Of a stretch of 64,000 bases of DNA, positions 1-9,061 are shown one piece after another. This DNA comes from JAQBVV01 sp965249205. GTDB taxonomy: Bacteria > Acidobacteriota > Vicinamibacteria > Vicinamibacterales > UBA2999. A program made the position numbers and the translations under genes. The stretch spans positions 744,001 to 808,000 of the forward strand of contig CBDFLL010000006.1 of the NCBI GenBank assembly GCA_965249205.1. Direction: 5' to 3'. The notes below the pieces were generated by a model. It ran no database searches, was not told where the DNA came from, and worked only from the letters and a program-made list of their open reading frames with translations. How positions within the stretch are numbered: the first letter of the stretch is position 1; each line of letters opens with the position of its first letter.

Positions 1-1305
1 CCGGTCGGAACCGCGTTCGCGCAGAGCCATATCTACGAGTTCACCTACACCGCGAAGGATCCGCTCGTGGCCGGGCTTGGGCTGGCGGCGACGCGGGACT
101 TCATCTCCTTCCTTCGGTATGCGGCAGCCGACGATCGTGGTTCTGCGAACCCGCTGGCGGAGGAAATACAGCATACGTTCAGCTGGACGGTGTCGCAGCC
201 GGGGCGCTACTTGAATGATTTCCAGACGCTCGGCTTCAACGAGGATGAGAGCGGCCGGCGCGTGCTCGACGGCGTACAGAACTGGGTGGCCGGCAGCAGC
301 GGCGTGGCGCTCAATTATCGGTTCGCGCAGACCGCTCGAACCGAACGCAATCGCCAGAATCATTTCTATCCGGAAGGCGTGTTCCCCTTCGCCTATCCGG
401 TGATGCGCGATCCGGTATCCGGCCGATCCGGTGGTCGCGCGGAACGCTGCCTGGCATCGGATACATGCCCGAAGGTCTTCGAGATCAACTCGGCGAACGA
501 GTACTGGGTAAAGGCTGCGTCATTGCTCCACACAGACACAGCGGGCAACGATCTGCCCGATCCAGAACACGTGCGTTTTTTCCTGATTACTGGTGCACAG
601 CACGGGCGTGGCTCGAGCACTCGGGGCGTGTGTCAGCAGCCCCGAAACCCGACGGATGCGTCGCCCGCGATGCGCGCGCTGTTCGTGGCACTGGATGAGT
701 GGGTCGCTGAAGGTGTTGAACCCCCGGCGAGTCGCGTACCACGGGTATCGGATGGAACGGCGGTATTCGCCGAGCCACGCCCAACGACGGTCACGGGGGT
801 CGTGCCTCAGTCCAAACTCGGGTTTCCGAGCATTCCCGGCGTCACGTACACGGGCGTCGTCACGACCCGACACCTCTTCGACTTCGGCCCTTCGTTCGAC
901 GAAGGCGTCGTGACGCGCGTGTCGCCCACGTTCGTCGGTCGGCCAACCTATCCGTCCTTCGTGTCGAAGACCGATGAAGACGGGAATGAGGTCGCCGGCA
1001 TCAGGCTTCCACAGGTGGCGGCACCGGTGGCCACGACGACGGGTTGGGCTCTCCGTCGGGCAGAATTCGGCCTCGACGACGGGTGCGAGGGCGCTGGCCA
1101 AAGCATCCCCCTGGCGCGCACCGAGCAGGATCGAAGGCAGGCCAATGACCCACGCCCATCGCTGGAGGAGCGCTACGGGACGCACGCTGGCTACGTGCGG
1201 GCGGTCGCTGATGCTGCGCGCGAACTGATGTCGGAGCGCTTGTTACTCGAACGGGATGTGCAGCGCTATATCGACGAGGCCGAGAACAGCAACGTGCTGA
1301 GGTAA
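1..1305 (+). CDS. Alpha/beta hydrolase domain (Abhydrolase_10-like) protein, 5' end outside window
   Basis: The frame is open from base 1 to the TAA at 1303, so the gene starts upstream of the window. The opening residues VGTAFAQSHIYEF and then KDPLVAGLGLAATRDFISFL match the central part of Abhydrolase_10-type secreted proteins. A segment FFLITGAQHGRG follows, and the C-terminus (YGTHAGYVRAVADAARELMSERLLL) resembles the ends of two related proteins at 9.3-10.9 and 12.7-14.3 kb. It is clearly more distant from those two than they are from each other. Substrate unknown; probably exported, but the signal peptide is not in view. The family name is from recognition of the pattern, not a search. 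Confidence 0.75.
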   Translation, partial: PVGTAFAQSHIYEFTYTAKDPLVAGLGLAATRDFISFLRYAAADDRGSANPLAEEIQHTFSWTVSQPGRYLNDFQTLGFNEDESGRRVLDGVQNWVAGSSGVALNYRFAQTARTERNRQNHFYPEGVFPFAYPVMRDPVSGRSGGRAERCLASDTCPKVFEINSANEYWVKAASLLHTDTAGNDLPDPEHVRFFLITGAQHGRGSSTRGVCQQPRNPTDASPAMRALFVALDEWVAEGVEPPASRVPRVSDGTAVFAEPRPTTVTGVVPQSKLGFPSIPGVTYTGVVTTRHLFDFGPSFDEGVVTRVSPTFVGRPTYPSFVSKTDEDGNEVAGIRLPQVAAPVATTTGWALRRAEFGLDDGCEGAGQSIPLARTEQDRRQANDPRPSLEERYGTHAGYVRAVADAARELMSERLLLERDVQRYIDEAENSNVLR

Positions 1306-1356
1306 ACCCCCAAGCCCGAATCTCTTATCCGATGCGGCCGTCCTCGTTCGTCGCTC

Positions 1357-2298
1357 TCAGTAACCGGCGTCAAAGTCGACGACGTACTTGAGCGCTTGCT
1401 TCTTCGTATAGCGGCGATAGTTGTCGATGAAGATCGGCACAATCAGTCGCGGATGGCTGACCGCCGCAACGTGCGCGGTCATGGACAGGCCCGGTGTGTG
1501 CCATAGCGGACTATCCTGCGGCACGGGTTCCTGATCGAAGACATCGACCGCCGCACCCGACAGCCTCCCATGTCGCAACGCATCAATCAGTGCGGCATCG
1601 TTGACCACGTTGCTGCGACCAACATTCACGAAGTACGCGTGTGGCGGGAGTACTCGCAGAGCTGCGCTGTCGAGCAGCTGATCGGTTGCGGGCGTTTGTG
1701 GCAGCGTCGAAACCAGGTAGTCGCACTGCTTGAGAAACTCATGGAGTCGCGCGACAGCGAATACTTTCTCGAAACCCTCTGTTGCGGCGCCAGACCGGCT
1801 GAGACCGATCGATGTGATGCCGAAGACGGCTGCTGATGTGGCGATGTGCTGGCCGATGGAGCCGGTGCCCATGATGCCAAGACGCTTGCCTGCGAGCACG
1901 CCTGACGACTCCGTGAACCAGGTGCGTTTATGCTGTGCCGCCTTGCGCTCGAGAATATTCAGTTCGTGCGCGAGCAGGTAGCCGAGCACGTATGCCGACA
2001 TCTGTGGTCCGAAGACATCCTTGATTCCCGTGAGCACGTAACCGCGGCGCGGATGCCTGATGAGCGGTGTGACGCCCGCCCAGGAGGACTGCACCCACTC
2101 GACGGCGGGCATCTTCTGCAATATCTCGACGATCATCGAAGGGTCACCAAGAACGACCTTTTCGTCGGCGTATGCGTGTAGCGCCGACTCGGCCGACGGA
2201 CAGCACTTGACGGGTATCCGCGGGTCCTGGCGGGCGGTCTCCTCGGTGAATTCGCCCGCAGCGGCCGTGACAATCAGACAGGCGGGGTGATCAGACAT
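1357..2298 (-). CDS. D-2-hydroxyacid dehydrogenase (NAD-binding)
   Basis: A 313-residue cytoplasmic oxidoreductase of the D-isomer 2-hydroxyacid dehydrogenase family, which interconverts 2-oxoacids and D-2-hydroxyacids with NAD(P)H. Visible features are the Rossmann motif GTGSIG at residues 144-149, the catalytic Arg in VGRSNVVND, the Glu in DVFDQEPVP and the His in MTAHVAAVSH, in the usual R-E-H order. The ATG at 2298 (MSDHPACLIV) is chosen because the frame upstream of it is compositionally unlike the family; no strong Shine-Dalgarno is seen. Length is typical of the shorter GhrA-like branch. It ends in TGA. It converges on the preceding hydrolase and has no operon partner. Substrate cannot be assigned. 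Confidence 0.88.
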   Translation of the reverse strand: MSDHPACLIVTAAAGEFTEETARQDPRIPVKCCPSAESALHAYADEKVVLGDPSMIVEILQKMPAVEWVQSSWAGVTPLIRHPRRGYVLTGIKDVFGPQMSAYVLGYLLAHELNILERKAAQHKRTWFTESSGVLAGKRLGIMGTGSIGQHIATSAAVFGITSIGLSRSGAATEGFEKVFAVARLHEFLKQCDYLVSTLPQTPATDQLLDSAALRVLPPHAYFVNVGRSNVVNDAALIDALRHGRLSGAAVDVFDQEPVPQDSPLWHTPGLSMTAHVAAVSHPRLIVPIFIDNYRRYTKKQALKYVVDFDAGY

Positions 2299-2830
2299 TC
2301 GTGTGTCAGCCGTTGACGCTATGCCGGCCCTAATCTTGCCCCAGGATCCTTCGGCATCTTGCGCATTTCGGCGACGAGGCGTCGCCCGCATCGCAAGCGG
2401 TTCCAGCAAGTATGGATGTTCGGGAAAGCCCGAACGTTCGGGACTCGATGAGTTGGTGCGGAAGGGGGGATTCCGTAGGACGGATACCGTCCGTCTGGCC
2501 CAAGCGCCGGTCGAGTACTAACTGTCGTTCAGCGAACCTGAGCACCGGCCCATGGACGTGGCGTTCAGCTTCTGGGATACCGCAATTCATAAGAGAAAGC
2601 GGGGTCACTTGAATCAGTCAATTTGCTGAGTAATTTTGGTGCGGAAGAAAGGACTCGAACCTTCACGATCTTGCGATCGCCAGCCCCTCAAGCTGGCTGA
2701 TTTGCTGTGCTGATGGGGACTGACGCGTATCCTGCGGACGGGTCGTGAGCTGGAGTGGACTCACGCGCACGCCGGCGACGACTCTATTCGCACAAATTCG
2801 CACACGTCGCCGGACCGCTCGCTCCCGCCA
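2299..2830. other. Intergenic stretch with tRNA remnant
   Basis: No convincing gene lies between the dehydrogenase start and the HigA stop. The only structure seen is the 3' half of a tRNA-Leu (2637-2697), bracketed by an 8-bp direct repeat ATTTGCTG at 2620-2627 and 2699-2706. The rest shows no clear promoter or terminator. Confidence 0.5.
2637..2697 (-). pseudogene. tRNA-Leu(GAG) 3' half remnant (putative attachment-site scar)
   Basis: Read on the minus strand this contains an intact anticodon stem-loop (CCAGC-TTGAGGG-GCTGG, anticodon GAG), a class II variable arm (GATC-GCAA-GATC), a T-arm with TTCGAGT, the acceptor 3' strand CTTCCGC and an encoded ACCA. The matching 5' acceptor strand GCGGAAG, the D-arm and position 8-26 bases are absent: sequence upstream of the anticodon stem is unrelated. 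It therefore cannot fold as a tRNA. A 3' half of a tRNA is what integrative elements leave at their far junction, and a toxin-antitoxin pair lies just beyond it. Confidence 0.8.
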
Positions 2831-3139
2831 TCACGACGCTTTGGCCGCCCGCGCCACGGCCCGATGCAGGTCCCAGTCTGCCTGAAGGCGCATCCAGAAC
2901 TGCGGCGATGTCTTCAGGAGGCGCGCGAGCCGCAGTGCCGTGTCTGCGGTGATGCCGCGCTTGCCCAGTACGATTTCGTTCATTCGGTTGAGCGAGATCT
3001 CCAGTCGGCGAGCAGCTTCCACCTGACCAAGTTGCATGGGCTTCAAGAATTCCTCGAGCAGAATTTCACCGGGAGTGATCGCTGGCCCAAGCCAGGTCGG
3101 ATCCCTAGTGATAGTCTTCGACCGCGACTTCGAAGGCAT
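2831..3139 (-). CDS. higA: HigA-family antitoxin (XRE-type HTH)
   Basis: A 102-residue protein with the characteristic HigA opening (P-x-x-PGEIL-x-EEFL-P) followed by a lambda-repressor-like helix-turn-helix over about residues 35-75 (LGQVEAARRLEISLNRMNEIVLGKRGITADTA). It would neutralise a HigB RNase and repress its own operon. The ATG at 3139 lies inside the last codons of the upstream higB remnant, a 35-bp overlap typical of higBA pairs. The antitoxin looks intact while the toxin is truncated, so it may be an orphan. The end at 2831 is close to the tRNA-Leu remnant, consistent with mobile-element cargo. Confidence 0.85.
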   Translation of the reverse strand: MPSKSRSKTITRDPTWLGPAITPGEILLEEFLKPMQLGQVEAARRLEISLNRMNEIVLGKRGITADTALRLARLLKTSPQFWMRLQADWDLHRAVARAAKAS

Positions 3140-3266
3140 GTCCGTTCTCCCATCGAAACGTGACCCGATATTGCTCGTTCACGCGAATGCTGTAGCGACC
3201 CCTCAGCTGGCCCTTCAGCGGTTTTAGCCGATGACCCGGAGGCGACTCCAGGTCGTCGATCCGCAC
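3105..3266 (-). pseudogene. higB: HigB-family toxin, N-terminally truncated
   Basis: The minus-strand frame encodes about 53 residues, VRIDDLESPPGHRLKPLKG followed by GRYSIRVNEQYRVTFRWENG and ending EVAVEDYH, a clear match to the C-terminal two thirds of RelE/HigB-superfamily mRNA interferases. HigB proteins are usually about 90 residues. The expected N-terminal helices are not found upstream, where the frame runs into unrelated sequence before the IS5 copy at 3388. A GTG at 3266 could start a short product, but it would lack part of the fold. The overlap with higA is preserved. Truncation probably removed toxin activity. Confidence 0.7.
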
Positions 3267-3387
3267 TGAGACTGGCCGGTGAGCGTGGTCTGTGCGTCCC
3301 CCGCACCATGGGTGATAAGGGGCAGCAGGGCCTTACGCAAACTTCATCACCGTTGCGTTGGTGGCTGGGATTTGACGATTGGCCTAG

Positions 3388-4682
3388 CAGGCTGCTGAAA
3401 AACTCCGTGAAATGGGATCGACAGATCGATCCCGGCGTACTACCATGCTCCCAACACCGCTGAAGGGAGCCCCATCATGCGCGGACACGATGAGCAAAGC
3501 ACTCACATGTTCAGCTACCTGTCGCCGGAACAGCGCGTGCCAGCCGACCATCCGCTCCGCGCGGTTCGCGCGCTGACGGACGAAGCGCTGAGAACGATGT
3601 CGCGCAGGTTCGCCGGCCTGTACGCCAACACAGGGCGTCCGTCGATCCCGCCGGAACAGCTGCTGCGCGCGTTGTTGCTGCAGGTGCTCTACACGGTGCG
3701 GAGCGAGCGGCTGCTGATGGAAGAGCTCAATTACAACCTGCTGTTCCGCTGGTTCGTGGGCTTGAATTTGGACGACCCGGTTTGGCATCCCACCACGTTT
3801 ACCAAGAATCGCGACCGGCTGCTGGCGGGCGATCTCGCGGCCGCCTTCTTTGATGCGGTGCAGGCCCACGCGCGGGCGGCCGGGCTGCTCTCGGACGAAC
3901 ACTTCACTGTGGATGGGACCCAATTGGAAGCGTGGGCCAGCCTGAAGAGCTTTCGGTGCCGGGACGCGGCGGAGAGCGACCCGCCCGATGACCCCGGGAA
4001 TCCCACGGTCAACTTCCACGGGGAGCGGCGGCGCAACGACACGCACCAGTCGACGACCGATCCGGAGGCGATGCTGCCTCGGAAGGGCCAGGGGAAGGAA
4101 GCCAAGCTGGCGTATCTGGGCCACGTGCTGCTGGACAATCGACAGGGACTTGTCGCCAACGTCTGCGCGACTCACGCGACGGGGACCGCCGAACGCGAGG
4201 CAGCGGCGCTGTTGCTGGAGGCCAGCGCGCCGCCGGGCAGCACGGTCGGGGCGGACAAGGGCTACGATGTGGCAAGCTTTGTGGCCGCTGTCCGTATCCG
4301 GGCCGTCACGCCCCACGTTGCTCAGAAGGTCCGCTGGAGTGCGATCGATGGCCGGACCACGCGGCATGCGGGCTATCACGTCAGTCAGCGGAAACGGAAA
4401 CTCGTAGAACAGGTCTTTGGCTGGATGAAGACCGTCGGCGGCTTGCGCAAACTCCGGCATCGCGGTGTCGCCCTCGTGGATTGGCAGCTTACCTTCGCCG
4501 CCACGGTCTATAACTTGGTCCGGCTGCGGAATCTGGAGGCGAGGTGTCCCTGATCACCGGCCGCGCGTGTCGCCGGCCCCTTGATCGGGGCCAGCGCACA
4601 GCCGTGCGCACCGTTGTCGGTCGGTGGTGACTCGCATGATCCTTAGAAAACGGCCCGATCACCCGGGTTCTTCAGCAGCCTG
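3388..4682 (+). mobile_element. IS5-family insertion sequence, copy 1 of 6
   Basis: A 1,295-bp element with imperfect terminal inverted repeats (left CAGGCTGCTGAAAAACTCCG, right complement CAGGCTGCTGAAGAACCCGG) and a direct CTAG duplication at 3384-3387 and 4683-4686. IS5 itself is known to use a YTAR target with a 4-bp duplication, so family, target and duplication agree. It contains one transposase gene. Five further copies of the same length lie in this window. This copy truncates the WD40-coding fragment on its right; its left flank is the intergenic tail of the higBA remnant, so the two sides do not belong to one gene. Confidence 0.93.
3477..4553 (+). CDS. IS5-family transposase (copy 1)
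   Basis: A 358-residue DDE transposase. The N-terminal DUF772-type region (residues about 10-100, with GRPSIPPEQLLRALLLQVLY and NYNLLFRWFVGL) precedes a catalytic domain with Asp in FTVDGTQLEAW, Asp in VGADKGYD and Glu in RKRKLVEQVFGWMK, the Y-(2)R-(3)K-(6)E type signature region of IS4/IS5-like enzymes. GAAGGGAG lies just upstream of the ATG. Complete and presumably functional, since nearly identical copies are scattered nearby. Confidence 0.93.
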   Translation: MRGHDEQSTHMFSYLSPEQRVPADHPLRAVRALTDEALRTMSRRFAGLYANTGRPSIPPEQLLRALLLQVLYTVRSERLLMEELNYNLLFRWFVGLNLDDPVWHPTTFTKNRDRLLAGDLAAAFFDAVQAHARAAGLLSDEHFTVDGTQLEAWASLKSFRCRDAAESDPPDDPGNPTVNFHGERRRNDTHQSTTDPEAMLPRKGQGKEAKLAYLGHVLLDNRQGLVANVCATHATGTAEREAAALLLEASAPPGSTVGADKGYDVASFVAAVRIRAVTPHVAQKVRWSAIDGRTTRHAGYHVSQRKRKLVEQVFGWMKTVGGLRKLRHRGVALVDWQLTFAATVYNLVRLRNLEARCP

Positions 4683-4976
4683 CTAGTGCTCCAGATGCGA
4701 ACGGTACCGTCGTTGCCACCGGAAGCCAACCAGCCACCATCTGGGCTCATAGCTAGCGTGGTGACCAAGCCATCATGGCCAGTCAATTCACCAACCAAGC
4801 GCCCCGTCCTCACTTCCCATACTCGGATCGTTTCGTCAAGGCCGCCCGTCAGCAAGTGTTCCCGGTCGCCGCTGAATGCAAGCTCGATCTGTCGCCCGCG
4901 CCCGCCAAAAACTGAACGGTTCCCCGGCACTTCTAGAGTGCGCAGTTCGAATTCGTTCGTGAGATGGTCCATTCCG
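4683..4976 (-). pseudogene. C-terminal WD40 fragment of a broken J-domain/PDZ/WD40 gene
   Basis: About 95 codons with two WD40 blades: FGGRGRQIELAFSGDREHLL then TGGLDETIRVWE, and HDGLVTTLAMSPDGGWLAS followed by GGNDGTVRIWS. It is in the same orientation as the much larger fragment at 6245-7766 and lies on the other side of the IS481-like element, so both are taken as pieces of one gene. The 3' end is lost at the CTAG where IS5 copy 1 begins: the next codons come from the IS, and the sequence on the far side of that IS is not WD40. No function can remain in this piece alone. Confidence 0.7.
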
Positions 4977-6244
4977 GACACATGGGTTACAGATCATTCC
5001 GGCGACATAGGTAACACTTTCGGACCAAATGGGTTACCGATCGGTTCAAGGCGGCTGGTTTCGTCATCGAAGTAGCCGAGATCGTACTGCATGAAGCTCA
5101 CGAGCCAGACGCGGTCGCTCACTTGCCGCACGCCGACGTTCTGGCCCGCGAACACCAAGCTCAGATTGATCTTGCGCCGTTTGTAGCAGATGCGGCCGCA
5201 GGTCGTCACGGTGGCCGTCCAGTCATGCCACGGATAGTCCAGGTCGCTGAGCCCCTGATACGGTCGAGGTGACGGCCGGTAGACCTCACCAGGGACCTGC
5301 ATGCCCAGCGCTTGATGGGGGCGTTCGTGGTTGAAGCGTTCGAGGAAGGCATCGAAGCGCGCCTGCTGTTGCAGGACGTTGGCCACGGCCGGCTTGGTGG
5401 CTTCGGTTTTCAACGTCAGATGCATCCGCTCGTGGCGGCCGTTCTGCTCGGGGTGCCCGGGCTGGATGCGCTCGATGTCGATCCCCAAGCGTAACCACCA
5501 GACCGACAACTTGCTGAGGCCATACAGGGCATTGGGGGACGCAAAGGGCACCCCATTGTCGGTCCGGATAGCGCTGGGGAGCCCGAAGTCCTTGAAGGTG
5601 CGCTCAAAGACGGCGAAGGCATACCGCTCCTGCGTCGTCGAGAGGGCGTCGCAGGTAATCAGGTACCGGCTGGCGAAGTCGGTGACGGTCAAGGGATAGC
5701 AGTAGCGTCGATTCGCGAGCATGAACTCGCCCTTGTAGTCGGCGCACCACAGGGCGTTGGGCTGCGTCGGCCGGGACAGCGTCGTGCCCTCGGCTCGATG
5801 GCGGCGCCGGCGGCGATGCGTCACCAACCCATGCCGATCCAGCACGGCATGGACCGTGCTGATCGCCGGACACTGCACCGCCGGGCACCGGCGGCGAAGG
5901 CGCTCGCGGATCTTGGGTGCGCCCCAATTGGGATACTCCCGCTTCAACCTGACGATCCACTGCTCAATAGCCAGCGGGAGCTGGTTGGCGTGTCGGTAGG
6001 GCCGCCGGCTCCGATCCGTCAGTCCGTGCACCCCACAGTCCTTGTAGCGGTCGTAAATCTTGTAGCCGGTCTTCCGGGAGATGCCGAACTCTTTACAGAG
6101 GGCCGCCATCTTCTCGCCATCGAGCCGGCGGGCTATGAATCGGAGACGCTCGTCCACGACATGACACTCCTTCCAAGGCATGACACCCTCCCATCTCGGG
6201 GGAGCGTGTCACCCATGTCTCCGGAATGAAATGTCACCCTTGTC
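4977..6244 (-). mobile_element. IS481-like insertion sequence inside the WD40 gene
   Basis: Terminal inverted repeats are visible as GACACATGGGTTACAGATCA (left) and, in complement, GACAAGGGTGACATTTCATT (right), each followed by CCGG and a second near-copy GACAT[AG]GGT[AG]AC. One transposase gene fills the element. Boundaries are placed at the GACA/TGTC termini and may be off by several bases because no clean target duplication is seen. WD40 coding sequence continues on both sides in one orientation, so the element entered an existing gene. Confidence 0.75.
4994..6181 (-). CDS. IS481-family transposase
   Basis: A 395-residue integrase-fold transposase. The N-terminal helix-turn-helix (KMAALCKEFGISRKTGYKIYDR, residues about 24-45) is followed by a second HTH-like segment and an rve domain with Asp in LWCADYKGEF, Asp in IRTDNGVPF and Glu in HPEQNGRHERMH, the D-D-E triad. 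A C-terminal beta-rich extension (about residues 310-395) is typical of the longer IS481 members. It ends in TGA inside the terminal repeat. Differs in sequence and length from the IS481 transposase at 60.9 kb. Confidence 0.9.
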   Translation of the reverse strand: MPWKECHVVDERLRFIARRLDGEKMAALCKEFGISRKTGYKIYDRYKDCGVHGLTDRSRRPYRHANQLPLAIEQWIVRLKREYPNWGAPKIRERLRRRCPAVQCPAISTVHAVLDRHGLVTHRRRRRHRAEGTTLSRPTQPNALWCADYKGEFMLANRRYCYPLTVTDFASRYLITCDALSTTQERYAFAVFERTFKDFGLPSAIRTDNGVPFASPNALYGLSKLSVWWLRLGIDIERIQPGHPEQNGRHERMHLTLKTEATKPAVANVLQQQARFDAFLERFNHERPHQALGMQVPGEVYRPSPRPYQGLSDLDYPWHDWTATVTTCGRICYKRRKINLSLVFAGQNVGVRQVSDRVWLVSFMQYDLGYFDDETSRLEPIGNPFGPKVLPMSPE

Positions 6245-7766
6245 TCAGTAAGGGCAGATCCCACAAAACGACGCTCCCGGCGTCGTCCCCAGATGCCAGC
6301 AAGGTTCCGTCACCACTCGCGGCGAGTGACAGGATAGCTGGTTGTGCCAAGTAGGACCGCCGCGCAACGTGCCCTGGCAGGACGGTCTCTTCAGCACCAG
6401 ATTCTGCATCCAAGATCTGAATCTCGCGTGAAGCTACCGCCACACGGCGGCCGTCAGGGAAAAAGCGGATCACATTGGGTGAGGACCTTCTCCACGAGTC
6501 CCTATGCCGCCAGGACGACAACTTCACGAAATCGGGTGGAGCCAAGTGAAAGAAGTGCAACGGGTGATTCGCAGGTATGCCCACGGCGGCGTTCATCGAC
6601 ACTGGAGACAGATCGAAGGCGTGGACGTTGCCCGCATTGGTATTCGAAATATTGCTCATGCTCCGTAGGTAACCCGGCTCGATCATCACCTGCCGACGAG
6701 GAACTGGTTGTAAAACTAGAGTTACACTCACCTCTTCCCCGTCTCGCACGATGAGAAGTGGCAACCGCCTGCCGGGTTGACCACCCAGGTCGGCTAGGTC
6801 GCCAGTCGCCGAGTTTCCAGACACTTGTCCAATGACGTCGTCCACCTGTATTCTGGCCCGCTCTGCGGCACCGTCAGAGAGGACTCTCTCGACAAGATAG
6901 CCCCCCCTCGGTGCCCTTCTCCGCCGGGCCTCGTCTGACATCACTTCGAGAAGACTGACCTCCATCCCACTACTTCCTTCCGTCTCTCCTAGGTTCCAGA
7001 GGAGAATTTCAAACCTCGCAGGAGTGACGAGCCAGTCCCCATCCTGAGCGAAGCGCGGAAGAAACCTCCGTGAGGCACCACGGGTGGATAGTCCAATGCC
7101 TCCCCCCCCCGGGTAGTCAAGAAAACGTGTGTGGATGTCCGTTGGCAGATCCCAAAGATCAATATCTGCGCGCAAACCGGAGATAGAGCCGTCCCTCTGC
7201 CCTCGAACGATTGCGATACTGCTGCCGCTTGGACTGATTGCTAAGTCCATTACCTCTGTTGTACCGACGTAGTACTGATCGACCTGACGAAATACCTGGG
7301 GAGCTGCAGGATAGGGAAGGATCGTCGGCGTACTCCGGGCACTATCAGGGGGCACTTCGAGATCGGTCAACATGTTACCCACCGATTCAGTAGAGGCAGA
7401 CGGCAGCCGGTTGGTTGTGACAAACCACCCGGGACGCTGAATCTGAATCACCAACGTAAGGAGGGCGATCGCTGCGAATACGAGCAGAAGTCCTACCCTT
7501 GGTGTCGAGCGGGAGGACTGTACACTCTGTGCGGGCGGCGGCCCGGCCCCGCCGGGCGCAGCGGATGGAGCAGTTGCAGAAGGTGGCGGCGGTGATGGCG
7601 GCGCAGTAGTGGCCCTGTGAGGGCGGCGAGATGTGCCCTGCCGTTCGGCTCGCAGCGCCGTGAGCTTTGCATCGTAGACAGTTCGCGCTTGCGGAGACTT
7701 CAAGACTTCGTACGCGGCGTTGATTTCTTCAAGCTTCTTACCAGCTTCGGCTCTGAGTCGCTCTAG
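6245..7766 (-). pseudogene. J-domain remnant / TM / PDZ / WD40 protein, interrupted at both ends
   Basis: The frame is open from the IS5 copy 2 border (7766) to the IS481-like border. Order of parts: the end of a J-domain (KKLEEINAAYEVLKSPQART, then VYD), a Pro/Ala/Ser linker, one transmembrane helix (VGLLLVFAAIALLTLVIQIQ), a beta-propeller start, an inserted PDZ-like domain (GGYLVERVLSDGAAERARIQ, VDDVIGQV, ending SVTLVLQPV) and more WD40 blades ending SGDDAGSVVLWDL. The HPD-containing first half of the J-domain is missing, replaced by IS5 copy 2; the C-terminal blades lie at 4683-4976. Probably a membrane-anchored propeller scaffold before disruption; role unknown. Confidence 0.7.
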
Positions 7767-9061
7767 CAGGCTGCTGAAAAACTCCGTGAAATGGGATCGA
7801 CAGATCGATCCCGGCGTACTACCATGCTCCCAACACCGCTGAAGGGAGCCCCATCATGCGCGGACACGATGAGCAAAGCACTCACATGTTCAGCTACCTG
7901 TCGCCGGAACAGCGCGTGCCAGCCGACCATCCGCTCCGCGCGGTTCGCGCGCTGACGGACGAAGCGCTGAGAACGATGTCGCGCAGGTTCGCCGGCCTGT
8001 ACGCCAACACAGGGCGTCCGTCGATCCCGCCGGAACAGCTGCTGCGCGCGTTGTTGCTGCAGGTGCTCTACACGGTGCGGAGCGAGCGGCTGCTGATGGA
8101 AGAGCTCAATTACAACCTGCTGTTCCGCTGGTTCGTGGGCTTGAATTTGGACGACCCGGTTTGGCATCCCACCACGTTTACCAAGAATCGCGACCGGCTG
8201 CTGGCGGGCGATCTCGCGGCCGCCTTCTTTGATGCGGTGCAGGCCCACGCGCGGGCGGCCGGGCTGCTCTCGGACGAACACTTCACTGTGGATGGGACCC
8301 AATTGGAAGCGTGGGCCAGCCTGAAGAGCTTTCGGTGCCGGGACGCGGCGGAGAGCGACCCGCCCGATGACCCCGGGAATCCCACGGTCAACTTCCACGG
8401 GGAGCGGCGGCGCAACGACACGCACCAGTCGACGACCGATCCGGAGGCGATGCTGCCTCGGAAGGGCCAGGGGAAGGAAGCCAAGCTGGCGTATCTGGGC
8501 CACGTGCTGCTGGACAATCGACAGGGACTTGTCGCCAACGTCTGCGCGACTCACGCGACGGGGACCGCCGAACGCGAGGCAGCGGCGCTGTTGCTGGAGG
8601 CCAGCGCGCCGCCGGGCAGCACGGTCGGGGCGGACAAGGGCTACGATGTGGCAAGCTTTGTGGCCGCTGTCCGTATCCGGGCCGTCACGCCCCACGTTGC
8701 TCAGAAGGTCCGCTGGAGTGCGATCGATGGCCGGACCACGCGGCATGCGGGCTATCACGTCAGTCAGCGGAAACGGAAACTCGTAGAACAGGTCTTTGGC
8801 TGGATGAAGACCGTCGGCGGCTTGCGCAAACTCCGGCATCGCGGTGTCGCCCTCGTGGATTGGCAGCTTACCTTCGCCGCCACGGTCTATAACTTGGTCC
8901 GGCTGCGGAATCTGGAGGCGAGGTGTCCCTGATCACCGGCCGCGCGTGTCGCCGGCCCCTTGATCGGGGCCAGCGCACAGCCGTGCGCACCGTTGTCGGT
9001 CGGTGGTGACTCGCATGATCCTTAGAAAACGGCCCGATCACCCGGGTTCTTCAGCAGCCTG
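7767..9061 (+). mobile_element. IS5-family insertion sequence, copy 2 of 6
   Basis: Same 1,295-bp element as copy 1, with CTAG at 7763-7766 and 9062-9065. On its left it ends the J-domain of the PDZ/WD40 gene; on its right lies the start of what looks like a different reading frame (a hydrophobic leader at 9062-9122). Confidence 0.93.
7856..8932 (+). CDS. IS5-family transposase (copy 2)
   Basis: Translation identical to copy 1 (358 residues, complete DDE set). Confidence 0.93.
   Translation: MRGHDEQSTHMFSYLSPEQRVPADHPLRAVRALTDEALRTMSRRFAGLYANTGRPSIPPEQLLRALLLQVLYTVRSERLLMEELNYNLLFRWFVGLNLDDPVWHPTTFTKNRDRLLAGDLAAAFFDAVQAHARAAGLLSDEHFTVDGTQLEAWASLKSFRCRDAAESDPPDDPGNPTVNFHGERRRNDTHQSTTDPEAMLPRKGQGKEAKLAYLGHVLLDNRQGLVANVCATHATGTAEREAAALLLEASAPPGSTVGADKGYDVASFVAAVRIRAVTPHVAQKVRWSAIDGRTTRHAGYHVSQRKRKLVEQVFGWMKTVGGLRKLRHRGVALVDWQLTFAATVYNLVRLRNLEARCP

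Noticed and set aside
2698..2760. A complete tRNA-Leu gene
   Set aside because: The 5' acceptor strand GCGGAAG and D-arm were looked for on the minus strand upstream of the anticodon stem and are not present.
3384..4460. A 358-codon open frame antisense to each IS5 transposase
   Set aside because: It mirrors the transposase in every copy, has Arg/His/Pro-rich composition with no domain, and arises from GC-rich codon structure of the real gene.
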